NCBI RefSeq assembly: GCF_023168405.1
Contig: NZ_AP025285.1
Coordinates: forward strand, 248,001-312,000
Source: Leptogranulimonas caecicola
GTDB lineage: Bacteria; Actinomycetota; Coriobacteriia; Coriobacteriales; Atopobiaceae
Length of the DNA: 64,000 bases
Direction: 5' to 3'
Shown in pieces: positions 33,951 to 43,067 of this stretch (position 1 is the first letter of the stretch; every line of letters starts with the position of its first letter). The translations under genes and the position numbers were made by a program. The notes under the pieces are model-generated. The model was not told the origin of the DNA and did no database searches. It saw only the letters and a list, made by a program, of their open reading frames with translations.

Positions 33951-35486
33951 ATGACCCGCAAGATCGCTATTTTCGACACCACGCTGCGCGACGGAGAGCA
34001 GTCGCCGGGCGCGTCCATGAACACCGAGGAGAAGCTCATCGTGGCCCGCGAGCTCATTCGCATGAACGTGGACGTCATCGAGGCGGGCTTCCCCGTGTCG
34101 AGCCCCGGCGATTTTAAGAGCGTGGCAGAGATCGGCAGGCTGGCCGGCGACGCCTGCACGGTCTGTGCGCTCACGCGTGCGGTGGACAAAGACATCCAGG
34201 TGGCCGCCGAGGCCCTGCAAACCGCCAAGCGCCCCCGCATCCATACCGGTCTGGGCGTGTCGCCTTCGCATCTGCGCGACAAGCTGCGCCTCACCGAGGA
34301 CCAGGCGCTGGAGCGCGCCGTCCACGCCGTGCGCTTCGCCAAGTCCTTCGTGGATGACGTGGAGTTCTACGCCGAGGACGCCGGCCGCGCAGACCAGGCC
34401 TTCTTGAACCGCATCATCCAAGCAGTGGTGGACGCCGGCGCAACGGTGGTCAACATTCCGGACACCACCGGCTACAACCTGCCCTGGGACTTTGGCGCGC
34501 GCATCCGCTCGCTTATGGAGAACGTCTCCGGGATCGAGAACGTCACGGTCTCTGTGCACACCCACAACGACCTGGGCATGGCCACGGCTCTGGCCATGGA
34601 GTCCATCCGCAACGGCGCCACCCAGGTGGAGTGCACCATCAACGGCCTGGGCGAGCGCGCCGGCAACACCTCGCTGGAAGAGGTGGTCATGGCCCTGGCC
34701 ATGCACGGCCAAGAGCTGGACGCCCACACCGACATCGTGACCCGCGAGCTCACCCGCGCCAGCCGCCTAGTCTCCTCCATCACCGGCTTGAACGTCCAGG
34801 CCAACAAGGCCATCGTGGGCGCCAACGCCTTCGCGCACTCCTCGGGCATCCATCAAGACGGCGTGCTCAAGGCCCGCGACACCTACGAGATCATCGATCC
34901 CGCCATGGTGGGCGCCGGCGGCTCGCAGATCATCCTCTCGGCCCGCAGCGGCCACGCCGCCCTGCGCCATCGATACCAAGAGCTAGGCTACCGCTTCACC
35001 GACGCCGAGTTCGAGCCCATCTACCAGGCCTTCTTGGAGGTGGCCGACAAAAAGAAAGAGGTCTACGACGAGGATTTGGAGTCCATCGTCAACGAGCGCC
35101 AGCGCACCAGTGCCGCCATCTGGACCTTGGACGCCATCCAGATCTCCTGCGGCCAGCCGCTCACGCCCACAGCCACCCTTACCATGACCGGCGAGGACGG
35201 CGCCCAGACCACGCAGGTGGCCTACGGCACCGGCCCGGTGGACGCTGCCTATAAGGCCATCGACCAGGTGGTGGGCGTAGGCGCCGACCTTGCCGAGTTC
35301 TCCGTCTCCTCCGTCACCCGCGGCATCGACGCTTTGGGCGAGGTCACGGTGCGCGTGGTGGCTGCCGACGGCCGCGTCTACATTGGACGCGGCTCCGACG
35401 GCGACATCATCGTGAGCTCCGCCCTGGCCTATATCAACGCGCTCAACCGCCTCATCGCAGACGCCCGCGACCGCTCCGGCGACTAA
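33951..35486 (+). CDS. leuA: 2-isopropylmalate synthase
   Basis: A 511-residue enzyme that condenses acetyl-CoA and 2-oxoisovalerate, the first committed step to leucine. The TIM barrel opens with IFDTTLRDGEQSPGASMN, has the metal-binding SVHTHNDLGMATALAMES and CTINGLGERAGNTSLEEVV blocks and the GIHQDGVLK region. The C-terminal regulatory domain (about 395-511) is present, so leucine feedback is likely. The ATG follows AAGGAGGAG. It leads leuC, leuD and leuB in pathway-like order under the leader attenuator. Confidence 0.96.
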   Translation: MTRKIAIFDTTLRDGEQSPGASMNTEEKLIVARELIRMNVDVIEAGFPVSSPGDFKSVAEIGRLAGDACTVCALTRAVDKDIQVAAEALQTAKRPRIHTGLGVSPSHLRDKLRLTEDQALERAVHAVRFAKSFVDDVEFYAEDAGRADQAFLNRIIQAVVDAGATVVNIPDTTGYNLPWDFGARIRSLMENVSGIENVTVSVHTHNDLGMATALAMESIRNGATQVECTINGLGERAGNTSLEEVVMALAMHGQELDAHTDIVTRELTRASRLVSSITGLNVQANKAIVGANAFAHSSGIHQDGVLKARDTYEIIDPAMVGAGGSQIILSARSGHAALRHRYQELGYRFTDAEFEPIYQAFLEVADKKKEVYDEDLESIVNERQRTSAAIWTLDAIQISCGQPLTPTATLTMTGEDGAQTTQVAYGTGPVDAAYKAIDQVVGVGADLAEFSVSSVTRGIDALGEVTVRVVAADGRVYIGRGSDGDIIVSSALAYINALNRLIADARDRSGD

Positions 35487-35517
35487 CCTGGCACCTGCTT
35501 TAACCTGGCGCCTGTAA

Positions 35518-35567
35518 TGCCGAGAACCCCTGCCGCCCCTGGTAGGGACGGGCGGGTTTCTCGGCAG
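35518..35567. repeat. Two TGCCGAGAA elements facing outward between leuA and leuC
   Basis: ATGCCGAGAACCCCTGCC at 35518-35535 and GGCGGGTTTCTCGGCAG at 35551-35567 form an inverted pair whose arms can form a long stem. Confidence 0.75.
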
Positions 35568-35624
35568 CTTTTGAGACTGCAGCGTCCCAGCCTGCGATAT
35601 CGACATATCTCGAAGGAGCAATCT

Positions 35625-36890
35625 ATGACCCGACCTATGACCATGGCTGAGAAGATCTTGGCTGCCCACGCCGGACTGCCTGAGGTGCACCCGGGCCAGC
35701 TGGTGGAGTGCGACTTGGATCTGGTGCTGGCCAACGACATCACTGCTCCCATCGCCATCGATGTGGTGGAGGACCTGGGCGGCGGCGTGTGGGATGCAGA
35801 CCGGGTCTGCCTGGTGCCCGACCACTACGCGCCCAACAAAGACATCAAGAGTGCCGAGCAAACCAAGAAGATGCGCGACTTTGCCCACGCCCACTCCATC
35901 ACGCACTTCTGGGAGCAGGGCCGCGCCGGCATCGAGCATGCGCTGCTGCCCGAGCAGGGCGTGGTGGTACCCGGCGACCTGGTCATTGGCGCCGACTCCC
36001 ACACCTGCACCTACGGCGCGCTGGGCGCCTTCTCCACCGGAGTGGGCTCCACCGACGCCGGCGTGGGCATGGCCACCGGCCGCGCCTGGTTCCGCGTGCC
36101 CGAGACCCTGCGCGTCCAGGTGGAGGGCCGGCTGGCCCCCGACGTCTCTGCCAAGGATGTCATCCTGCATATCATCGGCACCATTGGGGTGGACGGCGCC
36201 CTCTACCAGGCCATGGAGTTTGGTGGCTCGGCCATCAGCGATCTCTCGGTGGAAGGCCGCCTCACCATCGCCAACATGGCTATCGAAGCGGGAGCCAAGG
36301 CAGGCCTCTTCGAGGTGGACGAGAAGACCGAAGCCTGGCTTGCCGGTCGCACCCAGCGCCCCTGGACCGCCTATAGCCCAGATCCTGACGCCTCCTATGC
36401 CCGCACCCTGGTGATCGATGCCGCCGACATCGTGCCCACCGTGGCCTGGCCGCACCTGCCCTCGGCGACGCGGCCGGTGTCTGAGTCGCGCCATGTGGCC
36501 GTCGACCAGGTGGTCATCGGCAGCTGCACAAACGGGCGCATCGAGGATATGCGCGAAGCCGCCGACGTCTTGGAAGGCCGCCAGGTAGCCCCCACGGTCC
36601 GCTGCATCGTGATCCCGGCAACCCAAGAGGTCTGGCGCCAGTGCGTGATCGAGGGCTTGATGGACATCTTCCTGGACGCCAACTGCGTCATCTCCACCCC
36701 CACCTGCGGCCCTTGCTTGGGAGGCTACATGGGCATCCTGGCCGAGGGCGAGCGCTGCGTCTCCACTACCAACCGCAACTTCGTGGGCCGCATGGGCGCC
36801 AAGTCTTCGGAGGTCTACCTGGCAAGCCCTGCCGTCGCTGCCGCCAGCGCGGTGGCCGGCAGCATTGCCGCCCCCGCTGACCTGGACTAA
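35625..36890 (+). CDS. leuC: 3-isopropylmalate dehydratase large subunit
   Basis: A 421-residue aconitase-superfamily subunit of the short (about 420) type. It has GADSHTCTYGALGAFSTGVG near residue 122, the cluster cysteines in IGSCTNGRIEDM near 300 and in TPTCGPCLGGYMG near 360, and the VGRMGAKSSEVYLASPAVAA end. It isomerises 2- to 3-isopropylmalate with LeuD, encoded next. The ATG at 35625 follows AAGGAG. Confidence 0.96.
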   Translation: MTRPMTMAEKILAAHAGLPEVHPGQLVECDLDLVLANDITAPIAIDVVEDLGGGVWDADRVCLVPDHYAPNKDIKSAEQTKKMRDFAHAHSITHFWEQGRAGIEHALLPEQGVVVPGDLVIGADSHTCTYGALGAFSTGVGSTDAGVGMATGRAWFRVPETLRVQVEGRLAPDVSAKDVILHIIGTIGVDGALYQAMEFGGSAISDLSVEGRLTIANMAIEAGAKAGLFEVDEKTEAWLAGRTQRPWTAYSPDPDASYARTLVIDAADIVPTVAWPHLPSATRPVSESRHVAVDQVVIGSCTNGRIEDMREAADVLEGRQVAPTVRCIVIPATQEVWRQCVIEGLMDIFLDANCVISTPTCGPCLGGYMGILAEGERCVSTTNRNFVGRMGAKSSEVYLASPAVAAASAVAGSIAAPADLD

Positions 36891-36953
36891 CGCCGCGATT
36901 GGCTGCGCAGCCGCCCTGTGCCCCGGCATCCCAGGGGCATCGACCCTTGGGAG

Positions 36954-36970
36954 CACGGGTTTCTCGGCAG
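36954..36970 (-). repeat. TGCCGAGAA element between leuC and leuD
   Basis: CACGGGTTTCTCGGCAG, a single minus-orientation copy inside the leucine operon. Confidence 0.7.
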
Positions 36971-37047
36971 CTCGCCCCACGCTTCGCCCCAGGTCTCGCT
37001 TTGTCCCACGCCTTCCGACTTCACGCTTTCCGCTCGAAAGGAGCGCC

Positions 37048-37602
37048 ATGTATTTTGAAGGACGCGCGTTTCGCTACGGGCGCGACGTCGACACCGACGT
37101 CATCATTCCCGCCCGCTACCTCAACACTTCGGACCCGGCCGCGCTGGCCGCCCACGCTATGGAGGACCTGGATCCCACGTTCGCTGCCTCGGTAACGCCC
37201 GGCGACCTCATCGTCGCCGACGAGAACTTTGGCTGCGGCTCCTCCCGCGAGCACGCTCCGGTGGCCCTCAAAGCCGCCGGCGTCTCCTGCGTCATCGCCA
37301 AGAGCTTCGCCCGCATCTTCTACCGAAACGCCATCAACATGGGCCTCCCCATTTTGGAATGCCCGCCCGCCGTCGACGCCATCGCGCATGGCCAGACCGT
37401 TGCCGTCGATACCGACAAGGGCCTCATCCGCAACCTGGACACGGGCGAGTCCTTCTCGGCAGAGCCCTTCCCGCCTTTTCTGGTAGAGATCATTGACGCC
37501 GGTGGCCTTGTGGAGCGCACCCGCCGCAAGATGGCAACCGCCCCTGCTGTCACCGCCCCCGCAGCCGATAACCCTGGCGCCGATAACCCCGCAGCTTCCT
37601 GA
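37048..37602 (+). CDS. leuD: 3-isopropylmalate dehydratase small subunit
   Basis: A 184-residue subunit with the family blocks [32 protein letters not shown] and [19 protein letters not shown]. The C-terminus is extended by about 20 Ala/Pro/Asn residues ([18 protein letters not shown]). The ATG at 37048 follows AAAGGAG. The core of the window-wide element also appears inside it at 37452, encoding F-S-A. It works with LeuC. Confidence 0.96.
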   Translation: MYFEGRAFRYGRDVDTDVIIPARYLNTSDPAALAAHAMEDLDPTFAASVTPGDLIVADENFGCGSSREHAPVALKAAGVSCVIAKSFARIFYRNAINMGLPILECPPAVDAIAHGQTVAVDTDKGLIRNLDTGESFSAEPFPPFLVEIIDAGGLVERTRRKMATAPAVTAPAADNPGADNPAAS

Positions 37603-37648
37603 GCTGCGACGTTCCTATTTACTGCACGCGTTACTTTGGAGGACGCTC

Positions 37649-38761
37649 ATGAGGAGCTATAACATCTGCTGCTTGCCCGGCGACGGCATCGGCCCTGAGA
37701 TCATGGCGGCCGGTCGCCAGGTGCTCGATGCGGCTGCGTCGCGCTTTGGCTTTGAGGTGAACTGCCAGGAGCAGCTCATTGGCGGTGCGGCCATTGATGA
37801 GTGTGGGGACCCGCTTCCTGCGGCTACGCTGGAGGCAGCTCAAGCTGCCGATGCTGTGCTGCTGGCCAGCGTGGGCGGACCCAAGTGGGACTCCACCGAC
37901 CCCTCGCACCCCCGACCTGAGCAGGGGCTTTTGGGTATTCGCAAGGCGTTGGGGCTCTACTGCAACCTGCGGCCGGTGCACGTGTTTGACGCGCTGGTGG
38001 ATGCTTCCAGCTTAAAGCCCGAGCTGGTGCGCGGAGTCGACATGCTCATTGTCCGCGAGCTCACCGGTGGCCTCTACTTTGGTGCGCGCGAGCGCATCGA
38101 GGACGCTCCCGGTGCGGGGATGGATGGCGAGCCGGGCATATGGTGCTCCGATGCCTGCGAGTACGGCGAGGGCGAAATCGAGCGCGTGGTGCGTTACGCC
38201 TTCGAGGCTGCTGCGGGGCGTCCGCAGGGCAAGGTGTGCTCGGTGGACAAGGCCAACGTGCTGGACACCAGCCGCCTCTGGCGCGACGTGTCCCACCGCG
38301 TAGCCGCCGAGTATCCCCAGGTGGCCTTCTCCGACATGCTGGTGGACAACTGCGCCATGCAGCTGGTGGCACGGCCTGCGCAGTTCGACGTCATCGTCAC
38401 CGAGAACACCTTTGGCGACATCCTCTCCGACGAGGCCTCCATGGTTGCCGGCTCCCTGGGCATGCTGGCCAGCGCCAGCTTGGGCGACGGCACGCCGCTC
38501 TTTGAGCCAAGCCACGGCTCGGCACCCGATATCGCAGGTCAGGGCATCGCCAACCCGCTGGCGCAGATCCTCTCCGTGGCGCTGATGTGCCGCCACGGCC
38601 TCGGGGAGTCTGCTGCCGCCGACACCATCGAAGCTGCGGTGGAGTCCGTGCTCAACGCCGGTTGGCGCACCGTCGACATCGTCGATGACGCCACCCCCGC
38701 CGAGTGTGTGCTTTCCACCGATGCCATGGCCGCCAAGGTAGTCGAGGCTTTGGGGGAGTAG
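37649..38761 (+). CDS. leuB: 3-isopropylmalate dehydrogenase
   Basis: A 370-residue NAD-dependent dehydrogenase giving 2-oxoisocaproate. Signatures are [16 protein letters not shown] at the start, [18 protein letters not shown], the metal-binding [28 protein letters not shown] and [18 protein letters not shown]. The ATG at 37649 follows TTGGAGGA. It closes the leuACDB operon, and a strong hairpin follows. Confidence 0.96.
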   Translation: MRSYNICCLPGDGIGPEIMAAGRQVLDAAASRFGFEVNCQEQLIGGAAIDECGDPLPAATLEAAQAADAVLLASVGGPKWDSTDPSHPRPEQGLLGIRKALGLYCNLRPVHVFDALVDASSLKPELVRGVDMLIVRELTGGLYFGARERIEDAPGAGMDGEPGIWCSDACEYGEGEIERVVRYAFEAAAGRPQGKVCSVDKANVLDTSRLWRDVSHRVAAEYPQVAFSDMLVDNCAMQLVARPAQFDVIVTENTFGDILSDEASMVAGSLGMLASASLGDGTPLFEPSHGSAPDIAGQGIANPLAQILSVALMCRHGLGESAAADTIEAAVESVLNAGWRTVDIVDDATPAECVLSTDAMAAKVVEALGE

Positions 38762-38820
38762 GGGCTGGTTGAGTTGCTTCAGCTAGCTGGTTATGCAACT
38801 CATCCGCTTGTATGTCTTTG

Positions 38821-38853
38821 CAAAGCACCTGGGTTATGTGCCCAGGTGCTTTG
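38821..38853. terminator. Terminator of the leucine operon
   Basis: CAAAGCACCTGGG and CCCAGGTGCTTTG form a perfect 13-bp stem with a 7-base loop; the outer A/T pairs make it symmetric. Confidence 0.85.
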
Positions 38854-38969
38854 CATTTGGTAGCTATTGCCGAGGGCTGAGGCTAGATTTGGTCGCAGTT
38901 ATGATGGCCGAGGTTATTGCTTTAGGACCCGTGTAAGAACGCCCAGCGTGATCTTGGCAAAAAAGGTTT

Positions 38970-39145
38970 GCCAACCTGGTTTCCTTGGCAGCGCAATCTT
39001 CCAATCCAGCATCCTTGGCAGGATGCAAATACCTTAGATCTGCCAATCTATTTACTTTTATCTTGAGGTTTAGCAAAAGCCGCCGCCATTCCTGCCTCTA
39101 TGGCAGAGTTCTGACACCAAAAGCCTTCCAGTCTGACCTGGTTGG
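38970..39145. repeat. Cluster B of the second repeat family
   Basis: Units include TTTGCCAACCTGGTTTCCTTGGCAG near 38968, CTTCCAATCCAGCATCCTTGGCAGG at 38998-39022 and CTTCCAGTCTGACCTGGTTGGC near 39125. CTGCCAATCTA followed by TTTTATCTTG at 39040-39065 closely matches 29991-30016 of cluster A. The rest of the 38862-39392 gap is lower-GC sequence in which I see no gene. Confidence 0.6.
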
Positions 39146-39392
39146 CATTCATATCTTCCAAAGTGCACCAGCTGGCAGACACATACGCTTTCCGTGCAGC
39201 CTCGATAGGCCACAAGTCATGTCAAAGCTTTCGTGCACAAGAGATGCCATCAGAGCTATCTCGACGTACCCAGCAGATCATGGACACTCTATGAAAAGAA
39301 AAAAGCAGTATGAATAAGTTATGGAAAAATCAAAAATACATCCATAGAGCTACCCGCAGGTTTTCTTAATAAGATAAATACATCAATAAGAT

Positions 39393-40493
39393 ATGGTACC
39401 AAATGACAAAAAAGTGACAGATTTGTGTCAGAAAATGGACAGAGTTCCGTTGCACGCTCTGCCCATGAACGCGATTCTTTGTGACATAGTCGCCTGGATG
39501 TATTTTGCATCCAAGCTGCCAGCGACAAGTATCCCAGCGGCAGAGAGCCAAGAGCTTCTTGCTCAGGCGTCCTCAAATGTTGCCTGTGCGAAGGCAGTGA
39601 GATCTCAAGTTTGGTGGGAGTCCCAGCTAGCTTTCGCGCATAGCCTGTTGGGGACACCTCCCACACACGAGGTGCCGCTGCATTTTCTTACATTGCCGGT
39701 CAATCGAGCAGGAAAACAAAACGGTGTGGTAACCCATCAATACACGGCAATGCTGCCGGGCGGGTTTCTCTTTAATGTCAAACCGCCTGTGGGGCTGGAT
39801 TCGCTTCAAGTAGTAGGACCTGCGGGATATCTAGCTCTTCGCGCCCGTGAAGTGGATGAAGTTCATTTAGCAGTACTGATTTCAAACCTCTGCGGCGATT
39901 ACTTCTGTTTGCCTCACAAAGACGCATGTGCTTACTTCAAGCAACCTTTGTGTTCTACTCAGACAATCGCTCAATTGGCACGCTCGTTCTCAGCCAAACC
40001 GTTGGGCATAAAACGGCTTATAACTACCATGTGCTATGTGGCAAATAATGCTCACTCGCCTATGGAAACAGTTGTGCAGCTTGCACTCTCACTGCCCAAA
40101 AAGTTGGGAGGCTGTGGTCTGCCTACTCCAGAGCTCAATGCAACTATAGAGGTAGAGCCCAAATTGTCCTATCTATTGGGTGGATCAAAAGCAATAAAAC
40201 CCGATGGCTTGTGGGCCAATCACCATCTGGTTTATGAATACGATAGCAATCAAGAGCATGATGAGAATAAAAATCAAATCAGGAAAGATCGTCAGCGCCG
40301 CGATGTAATGGAACGATTGGGATATACGGTAGTGACCATGGATAGTACAATATGTAAAGATGAGGTTCGTCGCAATCTTATCTTTGAACGCATTGCCAAT
40401 ATTCTGGGATATTCCTTTGACTGGAGTGGTCAAGCACAAATTCGGCGTCGTAATCTCTGGGCACGCCTTATGCTCACCGGTATGTGTTGGTAA
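39393..40493 (+). CDS. Uncharacterised protein with a C-terminal DUF559/Vsr-like nuclease segment
   Basis: About 366 residues, clearly lower in GC than its surroundings. I do not recognise the first 230 residues. Near the C-terminus IKPDGLWANHHLVYEYDSN followed by a charged stretch and RRDVMERLGYTVVTM resembles the PD-(D/E)xK core found in DUF559 and very-short-patch-repair nucleases (P-D, E-Y-D, then R-x-x-x-L-x-x-x-G-Y). The start at 39393 lacks a good ribosome site, so a later ATG (for example 39435) is possible. Base composition and isolation suggest recent acquisition. It might be a defence or phage-related protein, but no partner genes are seen. Confidence 0.6.
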   Translation: MVPNDKKVTDLCQKMDRVPLHALPMNAILCDIVAWMYFASKLPATSIPAAESQELLAQASSNVACAKAVRSQVWWESQLAFAHSLLGTPPTHEVPLHFLTLPVNRAGKQNGVVTHQYTAMLPGGFLFNVKPPVGLDSLQVVGPAGYLALRAREVDEVHLAVLISNLCGDYFCLPHKDACAYFKQPLCSTQTIAQLARSFSAKPLGIKRLITTMCYVANNAHSPMETVVQLALSLPKKLGGCGLPTPELNATIEVEPKLSYLLGGSKAIKPDGLWANHHLVYEYDSNQEHDENKNQIRKDRQRRDVMERLGYTVVTMDSTICKDEVRRNLIFERIANILGYSFDWSGQAQIRRRNLWARLMLTGMCW

Positions 40494-40499
40494 CCCTCC

Positions 40500-40515
40500 A
40501 TGCCGAGAAACCCTT
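40500..40515 (+). repeat. TGCCGAGAA element after the nuclease-like gene
   Basis: ATGCCGAGAAACCCTT, 6 bases after the stop codon. Confidence 0.7.
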
Positions 40516-40618
40516 CCATCGCAGCTCGCACCCCATCCCTCAGTACAGCCCCCCCAAATCCTGGGCCCCGCATCTATGCCACAATAAATCATGCGGCAGT
40601 CAACTTTCAGGAGGAGCA

Positions 40619-42187
40619 ATGCAGGTCTACGAAGGCACTATTCTCACAGTGGATGCGCAGGATTCCGTGGCTTCCTACCTGGTAGAAGACCAAGGTCGCA
40701 TCCTTTACGTGGGCAACGGGCTGCCTCGGGAGTACTGTTCGGCTCCCCGCATTCATCTGGGAAGCAGCGTGGCCTGCCCCGCCTTCGTAGACACTCACGA
40801 GCATCTGGCATCCTTCGCGACGTTCCATGCAGGGCTCAATGTGATGGACGCCCGCTCCAACAAAGAGATTCAAAGCATGATCCGCGACTTCGCTGCGAAG
40901 TCCCGGGCAAAGACCCTCATTGCCTTTGGCGCCTCCCCTTACTCGGTGGAGGAGGGCTGCCTGCTCTCTCGCCGGGAGCTCGACGAAGCCTGCCCTGACA
41001 GGCCCATCATGATGGTCAAGTATGACGGCCATGCCTGCATCGTCAACTCGGCGCTCCTGGAGCTCGTCGAGCCCAAGGTCAAAGATCTGCGCGGCTATCA
41101 TCCCCAAAGCGGCGAGATGAACCAGGAAGCCTTCTTCGCGGTCTCAGACTTCATCACCGGCAGTCTCTCCCTTCCTGAGCTCGTTTCCAACATCCAGGCG
41201 GCCATGGACTACCTAGCATCCAAGGGCATCGGCATGGTCCACAGTGTAAGCGGGGTGGGCTTCGCGGGAAACCTCGACATCACCCTGGAGACCTGGCTTG
41301 CCAAGAGCGCCCAGGAGGGGTTCGCCATCCGCGTCTTTCCCCAGTCAATGGACATCCAGGTGGCTCAAAAGCGCGGTCTTCCGCGCATCGGCGGCTGCTT
41401 CGAGTGCGCCCTCGACGGCTGTTTTGGCAGCCAGGATGCAGCACTCTTGGAGCCTTACTCCAATGACTCAGCCAACTCGGGCGTCCTCTACTACACCGAC
41501 GAGCAGGTTCTCGCCTTCTGCCGAGCCGCCCACAGCGCCGGGCTGCAAATCGAGATGCACGCCATCGGCGACGCCGCGTTCAACCAGGCTGCCCGGTGCT
41601 TGGCCCAGGTCATCGACGAGAATCCCCGCCCAGACCACCGCCACGGCATCATTCACGCCTGCCTTCCCACACCACAGGGCCTCGAGGTCTGCGCTGCCCA
41701 TCACATCCAGTTCCCCATGCAAACCAGTTTCATCAATTGGCCTCAGGAACCCGATTCCTATCTCCGCGAGATCCTCGGCGATTCACGTGCCGAGAAGCTC
41801 AACCCCCTTCGCAGCTATTGGGATGCGGGCATCGTGCTTTCTGCGGGCAGTGATGCTCCTTGCACCGATCCCGACCCCATTCTTTGGATGGAACGCGCCT
41901 GCAACCACGACATTCCAGAGCAGTCGCTTACGCCTCAGGAAGCCTTGCGTATGTGCACCTATAACGGCGCCTGGACCACATTCGATGAGCAAGAGCGCGG
42001 CTCGCTGGAAGCCGGAAAGATCTGCGATATGGCCATTCTTTCGGGCAATCCCTACGAATGCGGGCGCGAGCGTCTCGGTGAGCTCAAAGTGGAAAGCCTC
42101 ATCCTCTCTGGCAAGCCCTATGGCCGCCAGCGTCAAAGCGTGGTGGCAGCGGTGGCCAAAGGGATGTTCTCGAGGCACCGAGCCTAG
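40619..42187 (+). CDS. YtcJ-like metal-dependent amidohydrolase
   Basis: A 522-residue amidohydrolase-superfamily protein of the PF07969/YtcJ group. The N-terminal beta sandwich is followed by the metal motif ACPAFVDTHEHLASFATFH (H-x-H), a central lysine region MMVKYDGHACIVNSALLEL, the histidines in IEMHAIGDAAFNQAARC and RHGIIHACLPT, and the catalytic aspartate in LSAGSDAPCTDPDPILWME. It ends with EAGKICDMAILSGNPYE. The ATG at 40619 follows AGGAGGAG. The substrate is unknown; an amide or carbamate is likely. It runs convergent with the acetyltransferase gene, 8 bases away. Confidence 0.88.
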   Translation: MQVYEGTILTVDAQDSVASYLVEDQGRILYVGNGLPREYCSAPRIHLGSSVACPAFVDTHEHLASFATFHAGLNVMDARSNKEIQSMIRDFAAKSRAKTLIAFGASPYSVEEGCLLSRRELDEACPDRPIMMVKYDGHACIVNSALLELVEPKVKDLRGYHPQSGEMNQEAFFAVSDFITGSLSLPELVSNIQAAMDYLASKGIGMVHSVSGVGFAGNLDITLETWLAKSAQEGFAIRVFPQSMDIQVAQKRGLPRIGGCFECALDGCFGSQDAALLEPYSNDSANSGVLYYTDEQVLAFCRAAHSAGLQIEMHAIGDAAFNQAARCLAQVIDENPRPDHRHGIIHACLPTPQGLEVCAAHHIQFPMQTSFINWPQEPDSYLREILGDSRAEKLNPLRSYWDAGIVLSAGSDAPCTDPDPILWMERACNHDIPEQSLTPQEALRMCTYNGAWTTFDEQERGSLEAGKICDMAILSGNPYECGRERLGELKVESLILSGKPYGRQRQSVVAAVAKGMFSRHRA

Positions 42188-42195
42188 ACCTCGCC

Positions 42196-42906
42196 TCACA
42201 CTTCAAATCCGTAGCGCTCCTTGATCAGCTCTCGCGCCTGCCGCCAAGCAGCGCGGTTTTCCTCGGCGCTCGCTTTGCAGGTAGCTCCCTCGTAGGGCAC
42301 AAACCCCAGCTTCTCGTAGAGACGTATGGCTGCCCAGGATTGAGCCTCGGTCACCACATAGAGAGGGCGCGGCATCGTGCCGGCTGCAGCAGCCTGGCTG
42401 TGGGCCTCACAGGCAGCCAGGCAGGCGGCTTTGGCGAGCCCGTGCCCCTGGTGTTCGGGAGCGCACATCACCCAATGAAGCCTCCAGCGTGCGGGGTCAA
42501 AGTGCGCTCCTGGCCAAAGGCCGCAGGTGGCAGCGAGGTTATTATCGGCATCAAGAATGAAAAAGAGGTTGGCGGCGAAAGCCGCAGGATCAGCGGTTTC
42601 CATGACATCCCAAAAGCTTTGGGCCTCGTTGGCGGTATAGGGAAAGCCGCAGGCGACCATAAGCTGGGACCACTGGGATCGGTGTTGCTCAGGGTGGGCG
42701 CACCAGCGGTAACCGTCGGGCAACGGGATGCTGGGCAGCGAGGATGTTGCAGTGCAGTTGATATTCATGGTGGCACTGGCGACCGTAGCATTAGCAGTAG
42801 CATCAGCTGCAAGGTTGCTGGCGGCACGGTTGCTCGCCGTATGGGCGGCATCGGGGTAGACGAGCACAAGCTCGTCGTAGGGGAGGGTGCGATCCACCAG
42901 TGGCAT
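42196..42906 (-). CDS. GNAT-family N-acetyltransferase
   Basis: About 236 residues. The acetyl-CoA site is in WVMCAPEHQGHGLAKAACLAA and the family's late block is AIRLYEKLGFVPYEGA. The N-terminal 70 residues are Ala/Thr/Asn rich and not conserved in the fold. The ATG at 42906 follows GAAAGGAA; two earlier ATGs at 42930 and 42951 lack such a site. It diverges from the first lic-like gene across a promoter region rich in palindromes and could share its regulation. Substrate unknown. Confidence 0.85.
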   Translation of the reverse strand: MPLVDRTLPYDELVLVYPDAAHTASNRAASNLAADATANATVASATMNINCTATSSLPSIPLPDGYRWCAHPEQHRSQWSQLMVACGFPYTANEAQSFWDVMETADPAAFAANLFFILDADNNLAATCGLWPGAHFDPARWRLHWVMCAPEHQGHGLAKAACLAACEAHSQAAAAGTMPRPLYVVTEAQSWAAIRLYEKLGFVPYEGATCKASAEENRAAWRQARELIKERYGFEV

Positions 42907-42933
42907 AAGGTTCCTTTCAGGAGTGTTCATGGT

Positions 42934-42972
42934 GATAGTGCTATCGTGCATACATGAACGTTATAGTATGCA
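42934..42972. promoter_or_regulatory. Two palindromes in the divergent promoter of the lic-like locus
   Basis: GATAGTGCTATC at 42934-42945, and TGCATAC at 42947-42953 facing GTATGCA at 42966-42972. They lie between the acetyltransferase start and the first three-domain gene, next to the AT-rich GGTATATATAA. They are candidate operators, possibly for the winged-helix domain encoded just downstream. Confidence 0.5.
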
Positions 42973-43067
42973 GTGGTATATATAAATGTGCAGCGTCCCC
43001 TAGTTCTAGCGAGTGTGAGGACGCGCGAGTAGCAGGGCGCTGTCCCTACTATATAAGGAACTCATTC

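Noticed and set aside
34983-37049. A 688-codon open frame on the minus strand opposite leuA, leuC and leuD
   Set aside because: It is the antisense of three clearly conserved genes; its translation is rich in His, Gly and Ala without family motifs, as expected for the reverse of GC-rich codons.
39393-42187. A genomic island bounded by the two repeat clusters
   Set aside because: Only one gene in this stretch differs in composition; the amidohydrolase looks native, and no integrase, tRNA or attachment site is visible.
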